A DNA stretch of 36,574 nt from a virus, in the IMG/VR virus record IMGVR_UViG_3300028376_000015, positions 1 through 36,574 of that record. The stretch is one strand, 5' to 3'. Under the pieces are notes generated by a model. The model was not told the DNA's origin, searched no databases, and worked only from the letters and a program-made list of their open reading frames with translations. Below, piece after piece: positions 13,250-22,063 of the stretch (the first letter of the stretch is position 1; each line of letters starts with the position of its first letter). The translations under genes and the position numbers were made by a program.

Positions 13250-13398
13250 AAACTAGCGACAAGATAATCCACTACATCATACTCATCGCATCAATAGCTG
13301 CACTGATAGCAGTGGCACTAGATGCAGTATCATTCGGAATAGCAATACCGTGGACGCTGGCATTGGTCTGGACACTACATAATTTATATTGGATATGA
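13246..13398 (+). CDS. Small membrane protein, two spans
   Basis: The 50-residue product begins MKTSDKIIHYIILIASIAAL. It has two adjacent hydrophobic segments (about 8-27 and 30-47) separated by SFGI, consistent with a hairpin membrane protein. The start overlaps the previous stop and the stop overlaps the next start (ATGA at 13395). Its role is unknown. Confidence 0.55.
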   Translation: MKTSDKIIHYIILIASIAALIAVALDAVSFGIAIPWTLALVWTLHNLYWI

Positions 13399-13751
13399 CA
13401 TCAGTAAACGAATCAAAGGCATACCAGAGAGGCAAGCGAGACGGATACGACATCGGACACAGAGCAGCCACTCAAGAAACCTACAAACAAGCAATGTCAC
13501 TCCGCTGGATGAAGATAGCAATTGCAGTCCTAATCGGATTCGCACTGGGGATGGCTACAGAAGCACACGCACATACGGCTACAACGTCGCTCACAGTGGT
13601 TATTCCAGTAACAGTGGGAGCAGAAGTGGTATGCAACCCTACAAACTGCCCAGAGCTACCACAGGAGCAACCAGCACAGGTACAGAACATAGAAGAGGAT
13701 AGTACTTTACTGCAGAGAATATGGTCTGCTATACTGAAAGCACTAACATAA
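13395..13751 (+). CDS. Membrane-anchored or exported small protein
   Basis: The start at 13395 forms an ATGA overlap. The 118-residue protein has a basic N-terminal third (KAYQRGKRDGYD). A hydrophobic span follows at ~37-55 (MKIAIAVLIGFALGMATEAHAH) and ends in A-H-A-H, which could be a signal-peptidase site preceded by a long cytoplasmic region. The C-terminal part has two Cys in VVCNPTNCPELP that could form a disulfide outside. It is the last gene before the terminase genes. Function is unknown. Confidence 0.55.
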   Translation: MTSVNESKAYQRGKRDGYDIGHRAATQETYKQAMSLRWMKIAIAVLIGFALGMATEAHAHTATTSLTVVIPVTVGAEVVCNPTNCPELPQEQPAQVQNIEEDSTLLQRIWSAILKALT

Positions 13752-13757
13752 ACAATC

Positions 13758-14282
13758 ATGGCAACAAAAAAAGGAACAACTCGAAAGAGCTCCGCTAAGA
13801 AAGCCACCAAGAAAACGAGCAAAAAGAAACTTGAACAACTTGAAAAGAATGGGCTAGTTCAAGATAAACCTAAAAGCTCTCATGGTGGAGCTAGAGCGAA
13901 CTCTGGACCCAAAAAAAACGACGCCAGGGAGCGTTTGAATACACTCAAAGACCAAGCAGAACTCCACGCACTCGAGGAGGTTCCAATCACTGTCACAGTC
14001 AACGGCCAGGCACAGAACATCAAGATGACACGAGCACAAGCACTGCTCGACATGCTGTTCACGGAGGGAATTAAACGCAAGAGCATACCAGCAACCAAAG
14101 AGTACTTCGATAGAACACGAGGGAAGTCACGACAACCAGTCGAGCACTCAGGAGCAATCAAGACAGACGACCAATACATCCCAGACGATCCAGCAGTAGA
14201 GGCAGCACACAACGCCTACGTGACAGAACGCAAGAAGCTAATCGCACAGGGATACTATGAATCAGCTGATGGAGAGGAGTAG
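13758..14282 (+). CDS. Terminase small subunit-like protein
   Basis: This 174-residue protein has a Lys/Ser-rich N-terminal tail (residues 1-45), then GGARANSGPKK, which is common at the start of phage DNA-binding terminase small subunits and DUF5681-type proteins. A helical region and a C-terminal tail follow. It overlaps the large terminase gene by 26 bases, the usual neighbour relation. It would bind the packaging site on phage DNA and activate the large subunit. Confidence 0.65.
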   Translation: MATKKGTTRKSSAKKATKKTSKKKLEQLEKNGLVQDKPKSSHGGARANSGPKKNDARERLNTLKDQAELHALEEVPITVTVNGQAQNIKMTRAQALLDMLFTEGIKRKSIPATKEYFDRTRGKSRQPVEHSGAIKTDDQYIPDDPAVEAAHNAYVTERKKLIAQGYYESADGEE

Positions 14283-15897
14283 AGACGACCTCAAACGTCG
14301 CTCACTAACGTACTGGATAGACACAGAGCGGATAGTAAACGAGGACGGCAAACAAATCGACCTCGTCAACTTCTACTTCCTGCTAGACATCTACGAAGAC
14401 CAGCGAAAGAAGATAGTGGTCAAGAAGTCCGCACAGTCTGGAATCAGTACGTGGGCTATTCTTCGTGGTCTACACAGAGGACGCTATCAAGGAATCAATC
14501 AGATCCACACACTGCCGACCGTAGGAGACGCCAACACATTCGTACAGTCGAAAGTGAACATGATAATCAAGAACAACGAGTGCCTCAACACGAAGATGAG
14601 TAAAGAAGACACAGACAGCGTCGGCCAGAAGCAAATGGGTAAGGGCTTTTTATTCTACAAGGGAACAATCGGAAAGACGTCGGGTATTATGATTACCTCA
14701 GACAGCAATGTATACGATGAGTTCGACTTCAGTAACCACGACAACATCAGCAACTATCAGTCGCGCCTCGAGGGGGCGAACAGCTTAAAGATGGAGGCAT
14801 GGATAAGCACACCAACACTACCAATGTTCGGCATCGATGCCGAGTACGAGCAGAGCGACCAGAAGCACATGCGATTCAACTGTCCGCACTGCAAGCATAG
14901 ACAGCACATGGACTGGGAGAAGAACGTCGATCACGAGCGAATGCGATACCGATGTTCGGGATGTGACGGCACAATAGACAACAAACTGTTCCCACTCTGG
15001 TACGCACTAAGCGGAAAGGGAGAGAAGTTCGAACACATAGACATGCGATGGGAGGCACGCTATCCAGAGCGAGACGTGTCAGGGTATCAAATCAATCAGA
15101 TGATGGTGCCGTGGAAGTCGGCCAGAGAACTGATACAAGAGTTCAACAAACTCAGTGCATCAGGAGAGCTCGACTACTTCTACAACTTCAAACTAGGACA
15201 GCCGTACATGGACACTGACAAGAAAGTAACAGGTGGATTATTCTACAAAAACATCACCAGCAGAGAGGTGGTAGAAACTCACAGTGTAATGGGAGTAGAC
15301 GTGCAGGGGAGCGAACTGTATGCGATAATTGGAAACAAGGAAGCAATCTTCGGAATCACCAAGTGCGTCGACGAAGTAAACGGACTGGGCAAAACCATCA
15401 AATCTAAGTGGGATAGACTGGCAGAGCTCATGGAAGTCTACGACGTACGTACCTGCGTTATAGATGCGACATTCAAACCGAACGACGTCCTAGCATTCGC
15501 TAGAAGATTTCCAAACCGAGTCTACATGAACTGGTATCAGCCAGCACCGAAAGGTGGCCAGATATTCAGGTTCGGAGACAACGTCAAGTTCAGCGACACA
15601 AACGCTAAGAAGCTAACGTTCGAAGAAAAGGTAAAAGTACTAACCGACCGAGAACGTGCCATCGACAAACTCATCACACACCTCGACGACGGAGCACACC
15701 AATTCTCATACAGCAAAGAAGATCCGAACTTCAAAGAGCTAGTCAAACACGCAGAGACAATGTACGCACGGGTAATAGAAAACAAAGACGGTACAGTACG
15801 CAGAGAGTGGGCGAACACAGGTAAGAACGACTACTTCCACGCACTGGTATACTACGAGGTAGGAATGCACAAAGCCAAACTATTTACAAGCAAATAA
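14257..15897 (+). CDS. terL: Terminase large subunit (gpA-like)
   Basis: This 546-residue packaging ATPase/nuclease is of the lambda gpA group. The Walker A region reads KSAQSGIST near residue 59, Walker B includes YDEFDF, and a zinc-binding pair CPHC...CSGC lies around residues 210-250. The nuclease half shows GVDVQG, VIDATF and a closing NDYFHALVY, matching the gpA metal-binding acids. It cuts concatemeric DNA and drives it into the procapsid through the portal encoded next. It is a little shorter than lambda gpA. The start overlaps the small-subunit gene. Confidence 0.9.
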   Translation: MNQLMERSRDDLKRRSLTYWIDTERIVNEDGKQIDLVNFYFLLDIYEDQRKKIVVKKSAQSGISTWAILRGLHRGRYQGINQIHTLPTVGDANTFVQSKVNMIIKNNECLNTKMSKEDTDSVGQKQMGKGFLFYKGTIGKTSGIMITSDSNVYDEFDFSNHDNISNYQSRLEGANSLKMEAWISTPTLPMFGIDAEYEQSDQKHMRFNCPHCKHRQHMDWEKNVDHERMRYRCSGCDGTIDNKLFPLWYALSGKGEKFEHIDMRWEARYPERDVSGYQINQMMVPWKSARELIQEFNKLSASGELDYFYNFKLGQPYMDTDKKVTGGLFYKNITSREVVETHSVMGVDVQGSELYAIIGNKEAIFGITKCVDEVNGLGKTIKSKWDRLAELMEVYDVRTCVIDATFKPNDVLAFARRFPNRVYMNWYQPAPKGGQIFRFGDNVKFSDTNAKKLTFEEKVKVLTDRERAIDKLITHLDDGAHQFSYSKEDPNFKELVKHAETMYARVIENKDGTVRREWANTGKNDYFHALVYYEVGMHKAKLFTSK

Positions 15898-15911
15898 AGT
15901 GTTACAATAAA
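15895..15911 (+). promoter_or_regulatory. Extended -10 element directly before the portal gene
   Basis: TAAAGTGTTACAATAAA contains TGT-TACAAT (15900-15908), an extended -10 whose expected start (about 15915) is the A of the portal ATG, implying a leaderless transcript. The same 17 bases recur at 27421-27437 before another gene. It overlaps the 3' end of the terminase gene. Confidence 0.5.
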
Positions 15912-15914
15912 ACC

Positions 15915-17924
15915 ATGTCATCAGCTGAAGAAACAACACAATCTGTAGGAGAGTACACTCCGTCAGATGAGGAGCAAAAGGTCATAGACAAATGGAACAA
16001 ACGCTTCAAGGTAGCGGAGCGGTTCCGTGACCCATACGAGCGCAAAATGCTCCGAATGTGGAAGCTCTATCGTGCGTATAGAGACAAGACGAACTATGCA
16101 TACAACACTAACCTGATGCCTCCAATCGGGTTCGAAATCGTGGAGACAGTGAAGCCACGACTCTCAGCCGCTAAAATGAGGACGCGGATTTTTCCTATTA
16201 ACAAAGACGACGTCGGCAACGATGCAATAGAAGAGTGGGACAACCTCATCACCTACGACTTCGATATCATGGACTTCGAAGAAAAGAAAGTGGACTGGAT
16301 TGACTCAATGCTCAAGTACGGAAACGGTTATGCACACCTCTACTGGGTAGATGGAGAAGATGGTGGCGACCCAGGCATGGACATCATCGACAACTGGCTA
16401 CTGTACTTTGACCCAAACGCTGGACCCAGACTGAAAGACTCAGAGTGGGAAATCAAGCAGTCATTCAAAAGCAAGGCACGCATCGAGAAAGAAGAGAAGA
16501 AACGAGACGAACGTGAAGAAGAAGTGGATGAAGACTACGAGGGAGACGATGCAGAAGAGATAGAAGACGAAGAGACAGGCGAGACTAAAAAAGTAGTCAA
16601 AGCACACGGCGTCTACAAAAACCTCGAGTTCGTAAAGGACGAGAAGATAGCAGACGACCCACGAAGCGAGCGACTAGAGATAGAGTCACTGAAGATGGGA
16701 CAGATAGATGGCAACGCACGGCAAAGCGACGACACGCAAATCTCAAGCAGTGACAAGCTAGAAGAGACTGAACTGGTAGAGATATGGGAATGCTTCGACC
16801 ACGACACTGACGAGATTATCACTCTAATGAACCGAAAGGTACTGGTGCGAGAAGAAGACAATCCATACATCGACATCGAAGACGGGCGAATGATTATCGA
16901 CCTGCCATGCATCCGACTACCGTGGAGTGCATACTCAATGGCCATCATGGAACCAGTGGAGACAATCATCCACGAGATTGCAGACTCACGAAACCAAGCA
17001 ATGGACTCAATAGTCTTCAACCTTGACCCAATCAAGAAAGTAAAGAAAGACTCAGGCATCACAGCAGACGACATCGTAACTGGACCCGGAGCGATATGGG
17101 AACTGGAGAATGTAGACGACGTTGTGATCGAGCGAGGGGAAGCTCCAAACAACTCATGGGTAGAGAAAGACAACCTACTGCGTCGAGAGATTCAAAGCTC
17201 ACTAGCACTCTCAGAGTACGTGCGCGGACTGCCAGCATCACCTGATGAACCAAACAGTAAGGTAGAGACGCTACTACAACAGACACAGATTCGATTCAGT
17301 CAGATGGTGCGACAGTACGAGACTGCGCTCACAGACATCGTCAACATCCTTATCAAGATGAACCAGAAGTTCCTCACAGAGAGCAAGACCTACCGACTAA
17401 TTGGAGACGACGTAGACTTCAAAGAGTTCACAGAAGAGACGAAAGAAGTACGGGTAGATGCACGAGTAGAGCTAGAACCGAAACCAGAGATTGGACCCGA
17501 ACAGCGTAAGAAAGAAGTGCTGGAACTCTACAAACTATTCGTAAGCGAAGACCAGCCAGCCGAGGGAGACGAAGAGGCAATGAAGCAGTGGAAGTCACGT
17601 AAGCGAGAGATGCAGAAGATGGTACTCGATGAATACGACAAGAGTCAGTACGAAGAAGTACTACTAGGGATGGAAAAACTAGAGGACGCACAGCAAGACA
17701 AAGCAGACTCAGAGGAGAGTACTGTAGAGGCAGGAGAAGAAACGACACCACTACCTGCTACAATGAATGCACTGCCACCACAACCACTAGCACCAATCCC
17801 TGAACTGCCTCCAGAGGGAGGCAATCCACTCTCTCCAATCCCTAACAGTCCCGTAGCTCCTAGCGGTTCACCACCGCCAGGATTCCTACAGGCACTGCTC
17901 AGTAGGATTCGGGGAGGGCAGTAA
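15915..17924 (+). CDS. Portal protein
   Basis: This 669-residue protein lies directly after TerL. It has an N-terminal helical region (RFRDPYERKMLRMWKLYRAY), a core with aromatic and acidic strands (GNGYAHLYWVDGEDGG), long charged insertions around residues 190-225, and a Pro-rich C-terminal tail. The length is that of podovirus portals of the P22/SU10 kind. It forms the dodecameric channel for DNA entry and exit and the docking point of the short tail. A strongly acidic stretch (EEEVDEDYEGDDAEE) may be a surface loop. Assignment rests on position, size and pattern. Confidence 0.8.
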   Translation: MSSAEETTQSVGEYTPSDEEQKVIDKWNKRFKVAERFRDPYERKMLRMWKLYRAYRDKTNYAYNTNLMPPIGFEIVETVKPRLSAAKMRTRIFPINKDDVGNDAIEEWDNLITYDFDIMDFEEKKVDWIDSMLKYGNGYAHLYWVDGEDGGDPGMDIIDNWLLYFDPNAGPRLKDSEWEIKQSFKSKARIEKEEKKRDEREEEVDEDYEGDDAEEIEDEETGETKKVVKAHGVYKNLEFVKDEKIADDPRSERLEIESLKMGQIDGNARQSDDTQISSSDKLEETELVEIWECFDHDTDEIITLMNRKVLVREEDNPYIDIEDGRMIIDLPCIRLPWSAYSMAIMEPVETIIHEIADSRNQAMDSIVFNLDPIKKVKKDSGITADDIVTGPGAIWELENVDDVVIERGEAPNNSWVEKDNLLRREIQSSLALSEYVRGLPASPDEPNSKVETLLQQTQIRFSQMVRQYETALTDIVNILIKMNQKFLTESKTYRLIGDDVDFKEFTEETKEVRVDARVELEPKPEIGPEQRKKEVLELYKLFVSEDQPAEGDEEAMKQWKSRKREMQKMVLDEYDKSQYEEVLLGMEKLEDAQQDKADSEESTVEAGEETTPLPATMNALPPQPLAPIPELPPEGGNPLSPIPNSPVAPSGSPPPGFLQALLSRIRGGQ

Positions 17925-17957
17925 CATTTATAAGCACACCAAGTAACCACAAATACT

Positions 17958-18212
17958 ATGGAACCAGAAGAAACAAACGCAGAAGAGATGGAGATGGAAG
18001 AAACCAATCCAGTAGAAGCAGTCACTGACTTTGCAACATCAGTAGCCGAAAAAGCCAAGATGGTGGAGGCAGGCGAAATGAACGTAGCAGACTTCGTGGC
18101 AGAGTGTATGGAAACACTCGGAGCGATGGAAGTAGCAGAACCAGCACCAGAAGTCTCACCAATGGGTGGACTAGGAGGCAGTCCTACATTTCCACTACCA
18201 GACGCAGAATAA
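17958..18212 (+). CDS. Small acidic virion-region protein
   Basis: This 84-residue highly acidic protein begins MEPEETNAEEMEMEETNPVE, with a helical middle and a flexible Gly/Pro end (GGLGGSPTFPLPDAE). It lies between portal and scaffold genes. A capsid-assembly or DNA-mimic role is possible but nothing specific is seen. TTTATAA upstream (17927-17933), about 24 bases before the ATG, might be a -10. Confidence 0.5.
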   Translation: MEPEETNAEEMEMEETNPVEAVTDFATSVAEKAKMVEAGEMNVADFVAECMETLGAMEVAEPAPEVSPMGGLGGSPTFPLPDAE

Positions 18213-18214
18213 GT

Positions 18215-18511
18215 ATGGCAAACTATCAAGAACAATATGACATCGCCCACGAGGTGCTGGAGATAACACAAAGCGAGGGATTCAAAGTCCTGCTAGGTGA
18301 ATTAGAATCGAAAGTGTCTCAGGTCAAAAATGCGCTTGGTAGAGCCAACGGAGACTTGTTGGTAGCAGTCAAACGAGACGGGGTAGACTCAGAAAAGTAC
18401 GTGCAGAAAGTGACAGCACTCTCGGCCGAACTAGAAGGGCTACAATTTATTACCAATCAGGTCGAGCTCCATCGAAAGCGAAAGGAGCAGGCCGCTAAAC
18501 ACTTAGACTAA
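18215..18511 (+). CDS. Helical virion-region protein
   Basis: ATG 18215, two bases after the previous stop, is chosen over the longer frame. This 98-residue helical protein (MANYQEQYDIAHEVLEITQ...) has coiled-coil heptads in the second half and ends in a basic segment (HRKRKEQAAKHLD). It probably belongs to the head assembly genes by position. No family is recognised. Confidence 0.5.
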   Translation: MANYQEQYDIAHEVLEITQSEGFKVLLGELESKVSQVKNALGRANGDLLVAVKRDGVDSEKYVQKVTALSAELEGLQFITNQVELHRKRKEQAAKHLD

Positions 18512-18513
18512 CT

Positions 18514-18789
18514 ATGGACTCATTCATGGAAAAGCTGATCGCACTCCGCAACGGTGTCGGTAACGTCGCCAAGGGGACGTTCAATAACATGGCCAACGTG
18601 GGAGAGCGGTCGCAACAGATGGTAGACGCTGATAGGGCAAGAAACGAAGAACTGATGACACAAGCATTCGGCTCACCAGAAGCGTACATGGAACAGCAAA
18701 ATGCAACCAGTACACCAGCGATGCCAGAGACACCAGGTCAATCGCTCGGGTCATTCTTCGACCGAATCAGAGCACTGCGCGGAGGATAG
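18514..18789 (+). CDS. Unknown protein in head-gene cluster
   Basis: The 91-residue protein begins MDSFMEKLIALRNGVGNVAK and ends LGSFFDRIRALRGG. The middle is Gln/Met-rich with a flexible T-P-x-M-P-E-T-P segment. The end repeats the F-x-x-x-I-R-x-x-R-G-G shape of the portal C-terminus (LSRIRGGQ), perhaps a shared docking peptide. The function is unknown. Confidence 0.5.
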   Translation: MDSFMEKLIALRNGVGNVAKGTFNNMANVGERSQQMVDADRARNEELMTQAFGSPEAYMEQQNATSTPAMPETPGQSLGSFFDRIRALRGG

Positions 18790-18816
18790 ATTTATAACAA
18801 CTAACAAACAAACATC

Positions 18817-19656
18817 ATGGGAGATGCACGAATCGACAACCTAAAGGAAGAACTCGGGGAAGAAGAAGAGCTCGAGGAAACCGAAGAGGCCGAGGAGTCT
18901 GAAGAAGAATCAGATGAAGAGGCCGACGAAGAAGAAGAATCAGATGGAGAAGAGGAAGAAGAGTCTGGTGACGAAGAGGAAGAGGACGCTGGGGATGATG
19001 ACGAAGAAGAAGATGACGAAGACATCCCTGAGAAGTTCAAAGGCAAGTCGTCCAAAGAAATCATCAAATCATATCAGGCACTCGAGAAACTCATGGGTCA
19101 ACGAAACCTAACGAAGCAAGAACGCAAGGACTTGAAAGAGCTAGGATTCGAACGAAAGGATGTGGATGGCATGGAGGAAATGAAGAAGATTGTAGAGGGT
19201 ACAGACTTCACCAAAATGACTCCACAGGAATTTGCAACGTGGTTACTAGAGCAAAGTAACAAGCAGGCGGATACTCGAGCTCAGGAAATCTATAGAAACG
19301 CTTCAACTGTTCAGCAAGCAGTGAAGACAGAGATTGGGGAGGCAACAGCTAAGTATCCACTCCTCAAGAGCAACAAAGAGTTCCGAGACCTCACACTGTC
19401 AGTCATCGAAGCAGATGCCGCCGCTAATAAGATGACTCCAATCATCGAAGCCGCTGGCCGAGTAGCAAAACTAATGGGAGCCAAGGAGAAAGACGACAAG
19501 AAGAAGACCACCAAGAAGCTCCGAAAGCGCACAGCAGTAGAGCAGAAAGGGTCAGGGTCAGGTGCTCCAAAAAAGACAGACGACCAGAAAGTCCTAGAGG
19601 GAATTATGGGAGCTGGTGATAAAGGAGGGAACCCGATGGGTGGACTTGGTATATAA
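18817..19656 (+). CDS. Scaffold protein, acidic N-terminus
   Basis: The 279-residue protein lies directly upstream of the major capsid gene, the classical scaffold position. Residues ~9-70 are almost all Glu/Asp (the run of GAA/GAG/GAT codons at 18850-19030), then a helical core and a basic C-terminus (KKTTKKLRKRTAVEQK) follow. Scaffold proteins typically pair an acidic disordered part with a basic capsid-binding tail. No protease gene is visible, so capsid maturation may not involve scaffold cleavage. TTTATAA at 18791 may be a -10. Confidence 0.7.
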   Translation: MGDARIDNLKEELGEEEELEETEEAEESEEESDEEADEEEESDGEEEEESGDEEEEDAGDDDEEEDDEDIPEKFKGKSSKEIIKSYQALEKLMGQRNLTKQERKDLKELGFERKDVDGMEEMKKIVEGTDFTKMTPQEFATWLLEQSNKQADTRAQEIYRNASTVQQAVKTEIGEATAKYPLLKSNKEFRDLTLSVIEADAAANKMTPIIEAAGRVAKLMGAKEKDDKKKTTKKLRKRTAVEQKGSGSGAPKKTDDQKVLEGIMGAGDKGGNPMGGLGI

Positions 19657-19730
19657 TACTAAGTAGAGAACATGGGTGTGGGACTGCCCCCAGACCGCTG
19701 AGCCGTTTCGACGGGAACTCGGTGGGAATC
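19652..19730 (+). promoter_or_regulatory. Structured leader and candidate promoter of capsid gene
   Basis: TATAAT (19652-19657) overlaps the scaffold stop and may start a dedicated capsid mRNA. Its leader folds well. TGGG (19679-19682) pairs with CCCA (19689-19692). A second hairpin pairs CCGCTGAG (19695-19702) with CTCGGTGG (19718-19725, two G-U pairs), capped by CCGT-TTCG-ACGG (19703-19714) with a UUCG tetraloop and a GAA bulge. There is no U-tail, so it is not a terminator. It may stabilise or regulate the most abundant virion mRNA. Confidence 0.5.
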
Positions 19731-19776
19731 TAAAACCAGACGACAATCAACTTATTAACGCTAAACACATAACATT

Positions 19777-20952
19777 ATGGGAACAGCTTCAGCACGAGAC
19801 ACCACTAACCTGACCGCACGAAAGTACGACGTCAAGGATGTGGTCTCTCTATTGGATGTCAAGGAATATCCAATGCTCGCTATCCTTACCAATGCCGGTA
19901 AAGACATGGCATCAGGTAAAGGAAAAGCGATGAAGAAGATGCAAACAACTGACCCCGAATTCAAATGGTACGAAGATGAATTCGGAAGTCGGGAAGCGAC
20001 AACTGCAACTGGTCAAACAGGAAAGAACATCGCTTCAACCCCAGACGTGGCAGTGGCATCAGGACTCGGAGCACGCTTCGCAGTCGGTGACATTATCCAG
20101 TTTGTAGCCAGCAAGAACACATTCGAAGTAACAGCTATCTCAACCGATACGCTGACACTATCGAACGAACTTGGTGGAGCAACTGGTAGTGTCGACTTGT
20201 CGTCACTCACGGTCTGGATTATCGGAAACGCCAACGAGGAAGGAGGTAACCTACGAGAAATCAAAGGTACCACTCCAGTAGAGAAAGTAGGTTACGCGCA
20301 AATCTTCCGTACACCATTTGGTGTTACAGAAACGAGTGCGAACACTGAGACTCTCATCAAGGAGAACGACCTCGACCTACAACGACGCAAGAAAGGTATC
20401 GAGCACATGGTCGATATCGAACGAGCGTTCTGGTTCGGAAAGAAAAGCAAGCGTACAGGTTCATCTGGGAAACCAGTCCGTACAACTGCTGGTGTCATCG
20501 ACATTATCTCTACCTACGCAACAGCGAACGTAGATACCGAAGCAGAGTGGGAGACATGGCTACAGGACGTATTCCGATACGGTAACAAAGAGAAGTACGC
20601 ATTCTGCTCTCCGCAAATCATCACGATGATTAACGGATTCGCTAAGGCGAAAGTAGAAATCGTACAATCTGAGAAGACCTACGGAATCACTATCCTCAAG
20701 TACGTATCAGCGCACGGTACTCTGAACTTGATCAAGCACGATCTATTCACGGGTGCACCATACGGTAACTACGCAGTAGCTGTCGACATGGAAGCCGCAA
20801 CGTTCCGATACTTGAAGAACCGTGACACGAAATTGCTCACTAGCCGTCAAGCAAACGACGCCGACGAGCAAATCGAAGAGTACCTCACTGAGTGTGGACT
20901 CATGCTTGAACAAGAGAAGCGACACGCTATCTGTTCATACGCCGCTCTCTAA
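19777..20952 (+). CDS. Major capsid protein (SU10-type)
   Basis: This 391-residue protein begins MGTASARDTTNLTARKYDVK and continues with LLDVKEYPMLAILTNAGKD and DPEFKWYEDEF, the opening pattern of DUF5309/SU10 major capsid proteins with an HK97 fold. Codon use here is somewhat richer in T and C-ending codons than its neighbours, as expected for a highly expressed gene. It forms the icosahedral shell, assembled on the scaffold encoded upstream. No SD is present. Confidence 0.8.
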   Translation: MGTASARDTTNLTARKYDVKDVVSLLDVKEYPMLAILTNAGKDMASGKGKAMKKMQTTDPEFKWYEDEFGSREATTATGQTGKNIASTPDVAVASGLGARFAVGDIIQFVASKNTFEVTAISTDTLTLSNELGGATGSVDLSSLTVWIIGNANEEGGNLREIKGTTPVEKVGYAQIFRTPFGVTETSANTETLIKENDLDLQRRKKGIEHMVDIERAFWFGKKSKRTGSSGKPVRTTAGVIDIISTYATANVDTEAEWETWLQDVFRYGNKEKYAFCSPQIITMINGFAKAKVEIVQSEKTYGITILKYVSAHGTLNLIKHDLFTGAPYGNYAVAVDMEAATFRYLKNRDTKLLTSRQANDADEQIEEYLTECGLMLEQEKRHAICSYAAL

Positions 20953-20968
20953 TTCGTACCTAGAGAAA

Positions 20969-21031
20969 CGGATCGTCAGATGGGAGAGACTTCTCGATGA
21001 ACCTCTCCCATCACATCGGGTGGCGATCCCG
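20969..21031 (+). other. Large hairpin downstream of capsid gene
   Basis: GATGGGAGAG (20979-20988) and CTCTCCCATC (21003-21012) form a perfect 10-bp stem with a 14-base loop, enclosed by CGGATCG (20969-20975) and CGATCCCG (21024-21031). There is no T-run, so this is not a terminator. It may be an RNA processing site or a 3' stabiliser that raises capsid mRNA levels relative to the next genes. Confidence 0.6.
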
Positions 21032-21060
21032 AAACTATTACTAAACTAAAAGTAAATACT

Positions 21061-21537
21061 ATGAGCAAATCAACAACATTTGTATCGAAGTACTTCCAAC
21101 TGAAACTCATTCGTGAAAGTTCATACACGAAAGAGATTGCAGGAAAGCTACTACCAACGAAAGGTAAGTACATCCAATTCAACCAAGGAGCATTCACAAC
21201 CTCAGATGAGGAAGAGATCGAGTTTCTTGAGAATCATCCAAACCTTGGAAGCATCTTCATCAAGGTAGACAAGGATGCAGGACGAGAACGAGCAGAGTAC
21301 GTACAGACTCTAGAAGAACGAAACGCTGAACTAGAAGCAGAACTAGCCAAGAAAAACGGCGAGGGAGCAGGAGTAGACCGTACAACACCAGAAAACGCAG
21401 ACGGTGGAGACAAGTACGACGCTATGGCTGGACCCGAACTGAAAGAAGAGCTGGCAGGTCGATCACTTCCAGTGTCAGGTAAGGTAGATGAGCTACGAGA
21501 CCGACTGCGAGAGGCAGACGGAGGAGCTCAGTTCTAA
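21061..21537 (+). CDS. SAP-domain virion protein
   Basis: The 158-residue protein has an N-terminal compact region (residues 1-85), a short coiled coil (AEYVQTLEERNAELEAELAKK), and a C-terminal SAP-like helix-turn-helix (YDAMAGPELKEELAGRSLPV...KVDELRDRLREA, 119-153). SAP motifs bind DNA and recur in phage proteins encoded next to the capsid gene. It may contact packaged DNA or the portal vertex; this is inference. Confidence 0.6.
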   Translation: MSKSTTFVSKYFQLKLIRESSYTKEIAGKLLPTKGKYIQFNQGAFTTSDEEEIEFLENHPNLGSIFIKVDKDAGRERAEYVQTLEERNAELEAELAKKNGEGAGVDRTTPENADGGDKYDAMAGPELKEELAGRSLPVSGKVDELRDRLREADGGAQF

Positions 21538-21541
21538 TGCT

Positions 21542-21730
21542 ATGAGTAAAGCTCACGGCACAGCCGAGGTAACCATAGAAGCTGTCGTCACACGCGCTGA
21601 CGGTACCAAGGAAAACTTGGGGGTGGTCTCACGAAGAAAGGTCGACAAATCATTAGTAAGTAAACTATTTAAACGTCATGGCAACAGTACTAACAAACAC
21701 CGGAAAGGCGAACATGATCAACGCCCTTAA
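21542..21730 (+). CDS. Small virion-region protein
   Basis: ATG 21542 is chosen over an upstream frame that overlaps the SAP-protein end. This 62-residue beta-type protein begins MSKAHGTAEVTIEAVVTRAD and has the pattern T-R-A-D-G-T-x-E-x-L-G-V-V-S seen in small proteins upstream of phage tail-attachment genes. Its basic end overlaps the next gene by 53 bases, an unusually long overlap for this phage, so the true end or a shorter functional form is uncertain. Confidence 0.5.
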   Translation: MSKAHGTAEVTIEAVVTRADGTKENLGVVSRRKVDKSLVSKLFKRHGNSTNKHRKGEHDQRP

Positions 21731-22055
21731 CGGTGGCTCACACACAGCACCACAGCACGTAGCTTGGGGTACAGGAGCAGGAACTGCGAGTGAGTCTGAC
21801 ACAACATTGTTCACTGAAGCATCGGAAGACCGAGTATCAGGGACAAAGACAGTGGAGACCACCACAGTAACTAACGACACCTATCAAGTAGTAGCAACAA
21901 TCACAGCGGATGGTACAAAAACTATCACTAACGCTGGACTGTTTGATGCACTGACAGGGGGAGACCTCTATGTGAAAGGTGACTTTACAGGGATCGCATT
22001 GAACGCTTCAGACTCCATCCAGTTCACAATTAAGATTGTGCAGGATCAGGCATAA
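21678..22055 (+). CDS. Tail/decoration-like beta protein
   Basis: This 125-residue Thr-rich beta protein begins MATVLTNTGKANMINALNGG, with W-G-T-G-A-G-T-A near residue 30 and the repeated T-I-T-A-D-G-T-K-T-I-T-N-A-G-L-F-D. The latter pattern is shared with phage tail-collar or fibre-base proteins. It probably sits on the virion exterior or at the tail interface. Assignment is by pattern. Confidence 0.55.
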   Translation: MATVLTNTGKANMINALNGGSHTAPQHVAWGTGAGTASESDTTLFTEASEDRVSGTKTVETTTVTNDTYQVVATITADGTKTITNAGLFDALTGGDLYVKGDFTGIALNASDSIQFTIKIVQDQA

Positions 22056-22063
22056 CGTTCTGA

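Noticed and set aside
18801-19067. Minus-strand Ser-rich ORF
   Set aside because: It is the reverse shadow of the Glu/Asp-rich scaffold N-terminus. All supported genes are on the + strand.
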